64,000 nucleotides of DNA from Diaphorobacter sp. HDW4B (GTDB lineage Bacteria > Pseudomonadota > Gammaproteobacteria > Burkholderiales > Burkholderiaceae_C). Shown here piece by piece: positions 61,463-64,000 of the stretch. Location: positions 4,772,001 through 4,836,000 of the forward strand of contig NZ_CP049905.1 of the NCBI RefSeq assembly GCF_011305535.1, in the 5' to 3' direction. The notes under the pieces were generated by a model that had not been told where the DNA came from, did no database searches, and was given only the letters and a program-made list of their open reading frames with translations. Positions within the stretch are counted from its first letter, which is position 1; every line of letters begins with the position of its first letter. The position numbers were made by a program, and so were the translations under genes.

Positions 61463-62872
61463 ATGCAGTCACGAATCAACCCATTGGCGTTGGCATGCAC
61501 TGCCTTGCTGATGCTGAGCGCCTGCGCCACGCAGAATGCCGATCTGAAAGTGCCAGACTCAACCCTGCCGCAGAACTGGACGCAAGCCCCAACCTCATCA
61601 CTACCACCATCATCGAACGCCGCGCTGTCGCACGAATGGTGGCGAGGCTTTGGCAGCAACGAGCTCGATGCCCTGATCCAACGTGCATTGGAGCGCAGCA
61701 ACGACGTGGCCTCAGCGGTCGCGCGCGTGCGCCAGTCCGAAGCGCTTGCAAGACAGGCCGGAGCGGCGTTGCTGCCAGAACTGAGTGTTTCGCTCAACGC
61801 CCATCGACAAGCCCGGATCAGCGGAGACGCAGCAGTCTCCGGCAACCAGTTCGGAGTGGGCTTTTCGGCCAGTTATGAGGTCGATTTCTGGGGACGCAAC
61901 CGCGCCATGTCCGATGCCGCGCTCGCGCAATGGCAGGCCAGCGTTTTCGACCGGGACATTGTGAAGCTCAGCATGGCCGCGCGCGTGGCCGATGCATGGC
62001 TGCAGACGCAGGCATTGCATGAGCGCCAACGCATTGCCGAGCGCAATCTGGCCAACGCACAGCGACTGCTGCGCTGGCTGGAGTCGCGCGCCAAGGCGGG
62101 CTCCGCATCCGCGCTTGAACTGGCGCAGCAGCGTGGTCTGGTGGCATCGCAGCGCCGAAACATCGCCGCGTTGCAGCAGCAGATGTCTCAGGCACGAAGC
62201 ACAGTCTCGGTCCTGTTGAGCGAGCCCGTTCTGCCGCCATCTCCGCAGGCGGAGTGGGGCCGATTGACGGAGCCGCCGGTCGCCGCAGGCTTGCCATCGC
62301 AACTGCTTACCCGTCGCCCGGACATCGCACGTGCAGAAGCGCAACTTACCGCTGCCCATGCCAATGTCGTCGCCGCCCGCGCCGCCATGCTGCCTTCCCT
62401 CACGCTCAGCGCGGGCATCGCGGCGGGCGGCCGAAGTCTGGGCAGTGCCTTCGATCATCCGCTCTACACGCTGGCCGCCAATCTGGCCGCGCCCATCTTC
62501 AACGCAGGCCGGCTCCAGGCCGGTGCCGATCTTGCATACGCGCAGCGCGAAGAACTGCTCGCCAACTACCGCCAATCCATCGTCGCCGCGTTCGCAGATG
62601 CTGACGTCGCACTGCAGGCCGTGGACCAATTGCAGTCGCAAAACCTCGCACAAGGAGAAGTGCTTGCGCAGGCAGAGCGCGCACTGACATTGGCCGAGCG
62701 CCGCCATGCAGCCGGTGCGGAGACCTTGCTGGTGCTGCTGGATGCGCAGCGCAGTCTGTATGCGGCTCAGGATGAAGCCGTGCAACTCAAGCTCGCGAGC
62801 TTGCAGACGCGGGTGGCTTTGTTCAAGGCCTTGGGGGGAGGGTGGCTTGGGGAGCGTTCGGACTTGCTGTGA
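61463..62872 (+). CDS. Outer-membrane factor lipoprotein (OpmQ/NodT family)
   Basis: A 469-residue outer-membrane channel of the tripartite exporter. A lipoprotein signal with lipobox LSAC near residue 22 precedes two OEP domains; the family sequence YEVDFWGRNRAMSDAALAQ is near residue 140 and RRHAAGAETLLVLLDAQRSLY near 415. It is the last gene of the iron block. The convergent DUF4124-like gene stops 13 bases away. Confidence 0.92.
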   Translation: MQSRINPLALACTALLMLSACATQNADLKVPDSTLPQNWTQAPTSSLPPSSNAALSHEWWRGFGSNELDALIQRALERSNDVASAVARVRQSEALARQAGAALLPELSVSLNAHRQARISGDAAVSGNQFGVGFSASYEVDFWGRNRAMSDAALAQWQASVFDRDIVKLSMAARVADAWLQTQALHERQRIAERNLANAQRLLRWLESRAKAGSASALELAQQRGLVASQRRNIAALQQQMSQARSTVSVLLSEPVLPPSPQAEWGRLTEPPVAAGLPSQLLTRRPDIARAEAQLTAAHANVVAARAAMLPSLTLSAGIAAGGRSLGSAFDHPLYTLAANLAAPIFNAGRLQAGADLAYAQREELLANYRQSIVAAFADADVALQAVDQLQSQNLAQGEVLAQAERALTLAERRHAAGAETLLVLLDAQRSLYAAQDEAVQLKLASLQTRVALFKALGGGWLGERSDLL

Positions 62873-62885
62873 TGACGGCTTGCTG

Positions 62886-63413
62886 TCAGCGTGGCCACGG
62901 CCCGCGCCCTGCGTGGGTGCGTGTCCATCCGTCGTCCAGCACGCCGTTGTTGATTTCGCAGGAGGCTGGCGTCGCCTGCGTTCCTGTCGTCGGAGCGCCG
63001 GCGATGTTCACCGATGTGAAGGGTACGGAGATCACGATGGTCAGCACGCGTTGGTTCTTGCCCCGGATCGCGTAGGTGGCTCCTTCGCCCATGGGAAAGT
63101 TGGTCTGGTACCAGCCAAAGCACATCTGCGCCTCTCGTTCGAGTGTGGAAGAGGGCGTCTCTTCCACTGGTGCACTTGCGGTTGCGGCGGGTGCTGCGGC
63201 GGAGGAGGTCGGCGCGTTGCGGCGTGTCGGGGAACTGGTGGATTGGGGCGGCGTGGGAGGGTTGGCTTCCAACTCCAACTGTGTACTGGTGGCGTCAGCA
63301 GGGCACGGCGTGTCCTGATACCAGGTCTTGCCATTGCCGGTGCATTTCGTGACCGACCATGCGCACGAGTGCATGCCGAGAATCGCGACTATTCCACAGA
63401 GCATCTTGAACAT
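62886..63413 (-). CDS. DUF4124-like exported protein
   Basis: A 175-residue protein with a signal peptide (about 1-20, LCGIVAILGMHSCAWS) followed by VTKCTGNGKTWYQDTPCPADA, the Cys-containing motif of DUF4124 proteins. A long Pro/Thr/Ser/Ala-rich linker (about residues 50-90) joins it to a C-terminal part with Cys in AQMCFGWYQTNFP and ASCEINNG, possibly a disulfide. DUF4124 has no established function. It is transcribed towards the outer-membrane-factor gene and is not obviously connected to iron uptake. Confidence 0.72.
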   Translation of the reverse strand: MFKMLCGIVAILGMHSCAWSVTKCTGNGKTWYQDTPCPADATSTQLELEANPPTPPQSTSSPTRRNAPTSSAAAPAATASAPVEETPSSTLEREAQMCFGWYQTNFPMGEGATYAIRGKNQRVLTIVISVPFTSVNIAGAPTTGTQATPASCEINNGVLDDGWTRTHAGRGPWPR

Positions 63414-63546
63414 GGCGCTTTTCCAGAATCAAAAAATTGCTTGCTGACGAGCTCCGGTTCAATGCGTCCGAATGCCGTGCGCGATCAAGTACCGGGGGCG
63501 GGAGCGAGCCACCATTGTCAGTCATCCCAAATTCCGATCTTTTTAA

Positions 63547-63576
63547 TTGTTAACTAACTGGCTAACAATGTAAAAT
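63547..63576 (+). promoter_or_regulatory. Putative sigma-70 promoter
   Basis: TTGTTA (63547-63552) and TAAAAT (63571-63576) with an 18-base spacer, in a short A/T-rich stretch, about 65 bases before the proposed start of the repeat lipoprotein gene. This pair matches the -35 and -10 consensus reasonably well; no other candidate is better in this gap. Confidence 0.5.
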
Positions 63577-63639
63577 TTGCAACTTTCGGATTTGGCCTGT
63601 CGCTGCCCCGGATCCTCTGGGAGTCAGCCTTGAACTGCT

Positions 63640-64000
63640 TTGAATGCTCACAAAAACATAGTCCAGCGTTGGACACTGACGCTCCTGGCCAGCTTGGTAC
63701 TTGTCGCCTGCGGTGGCGGCGGCAGTGGATCGAATGCATGGACCGATCCCCCGGCTTCCGGGCAGGCTCCTGACAACAGCACTCCGTCGGAGGTCACGCC
63801 GCCCACGGAGGTGCCGCCTCTTGAAGTGCTGCCGCCGACCACGGAAACCCCTGGCGAGACGCCTCCGGTGACCGAGACGCCAGTGGTCACGCCACCCACC
63901 ACGGAGACGCCCGTCGTCACGCCCCCTGTGACCGAAACGCCTGTGGTGACTCCGCCCACGACGGAAACTCCTGTCGTCACGCCTCCGGTGGTGGTGACGC
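63640..64000 (+). CDS. Repeat-containing lipoprotein, N-terminal part (runs off the window)
   Basis: An open frame on plus continues past the window edge. It encodes a lipoprotein signal (basic start, TLTLLASLVLVAC lipobox, then GGGGSGS) and a Thr/Pro/Val-rich region in which the decapeptide TETPVVTPPx recurs at least four times, in alternating VTE and TTE versions, each about 30 bases. The proposed TTG start is at 63640; an in-frame stop at 63631 excludes longer readings. An ATG at 63644 is one frame off and closes after five codons. Such Pro/Thr spacers hold surface domains away from the membrane; the function of the missing part is unknown. Confidence 0.65.
   Translation, partial: MNAHKNIVQRWTLTLLASLVLVACGGGGSGSNAWTDPPASGQAPDNSTPSEVTPPTEVPPLEVLPPTTETPGETPPVTETPVVTPPTTETPVVTPPVTETPVVTPPTTETPVVTPPVVVT
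63850..64000 (+). repeat. Tandem 30-base coding repeats
   Basis: Units of about 30 bases encoding TETPVVTPPx follow one another to the window edge, with alternating synonymous variants (ACGGAGACGCC, ACCGAAACGCC, ACGGAAACTCC). Copy number beyond the edge cannot be seen. Repeats of this sort can vary in number by slippage. Confidence 0.75.

Noticed and set aside
62706-63557. A 283-codon plus-strand frame across the end of the outer-membrane factor and the DUF4124-like gene
   Set aside because: It is Trp/Cys/Arg-rich, without a domain, and overlaps two better-supported genes.

Overview
The window is a gene-dense, GC-rich chromosomal segment with the look of a beta-proteobacterium of the order Burkholderiales, most likely family Comamonadaceae (Comamonas or Delftia type). 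This rests on an orphan Bug-type solute-binding protein, a DUF1302/DUF1329 pair, the DUF3649/PepSY/DUF3325 iron-uptake set, and intergenic hairpin repeats. No rRNA, tRNA, CRISPR array, insertion sequence or phage gene was recognised.

Region 1 (1-8877) is a tight plus-strand run for CoA-dependent side-chain or branched-chain degradation. It holds the end of a thiolase-fold lipid-transfer protein, three acyl-CoA dehydrogenases (one with degenerate catalytic motifs), two adenylate-forming acyl-CoA ligases and a metallo-beta-lactamase-fold hydrolase. About 1 kb of non-coding DNA rich in inverted repeats follows (8878-9952). Then come a DUF1329/DUF1302 envelope pair and a secreted alpha/beta hydrolase (9953-14252). 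Region 2 (14406-22523) has a BaeSR-like two-component system divergent from a complete RND efflux operon (adaptor, pump, outer-membrane channel).

Region 3 (22589-30438) is an aerobic cobalamin (corrin ring) operon behind a cobalamin riboswitch: cobG, cobH, cobI, cobJ, cobL, cobE, cobM and cobF on plus. cobK lies on minus between cobJ and cobL, and its start codon overlaps that of cobL.

Region 4 (30454-51554) is a large catabolic island for an unidentified aromatic or heteroaromatic compound. The minus strand carries a VOC protein, an MhpA-like flavin hydroxylase and a Bug binding protein, then a VanA-like Rieske oxygenase, a VanB-like reductase and a TfdB-like flavin hydroxylase. The plus strand carries an IclR regulator, an extradiol-type VOC dioxygenase, an aldehyde dehydrogenase, an alpha/beta hydrolase, a third flavin monooxygenase, a LysR regulator, an outer-membrane protein, an MFS transporter, a dienelactone-hydrolase-like enzyme, a bicupin, an atypical SDR, an NTF2-like protein and a fumarylacetoacetate-hydrolase-like enzyme. 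A TGTCCG-type inverted motif occurs both in the IclR divergent promoter and in the Rieske/dioxygenase divergent promoter, which suggests common control.

Region 5 (51690-62872) is an iron/siderophore block on plus: ECF sigma factor, FecR-type anti-sigma, STN-containing TonB-dependent receptor, DUF3649, PepSY protein, DUF3325, and a MacAB-OMF (PvdRT-OpmQ-like) tripartite exporter. No siderophore synthetase is in view. The window ends with a minus-strand DUF4124-like protein and the start of a lipoprotein with Thr/Pro-rich decapeptide repeats that runs off the edge.
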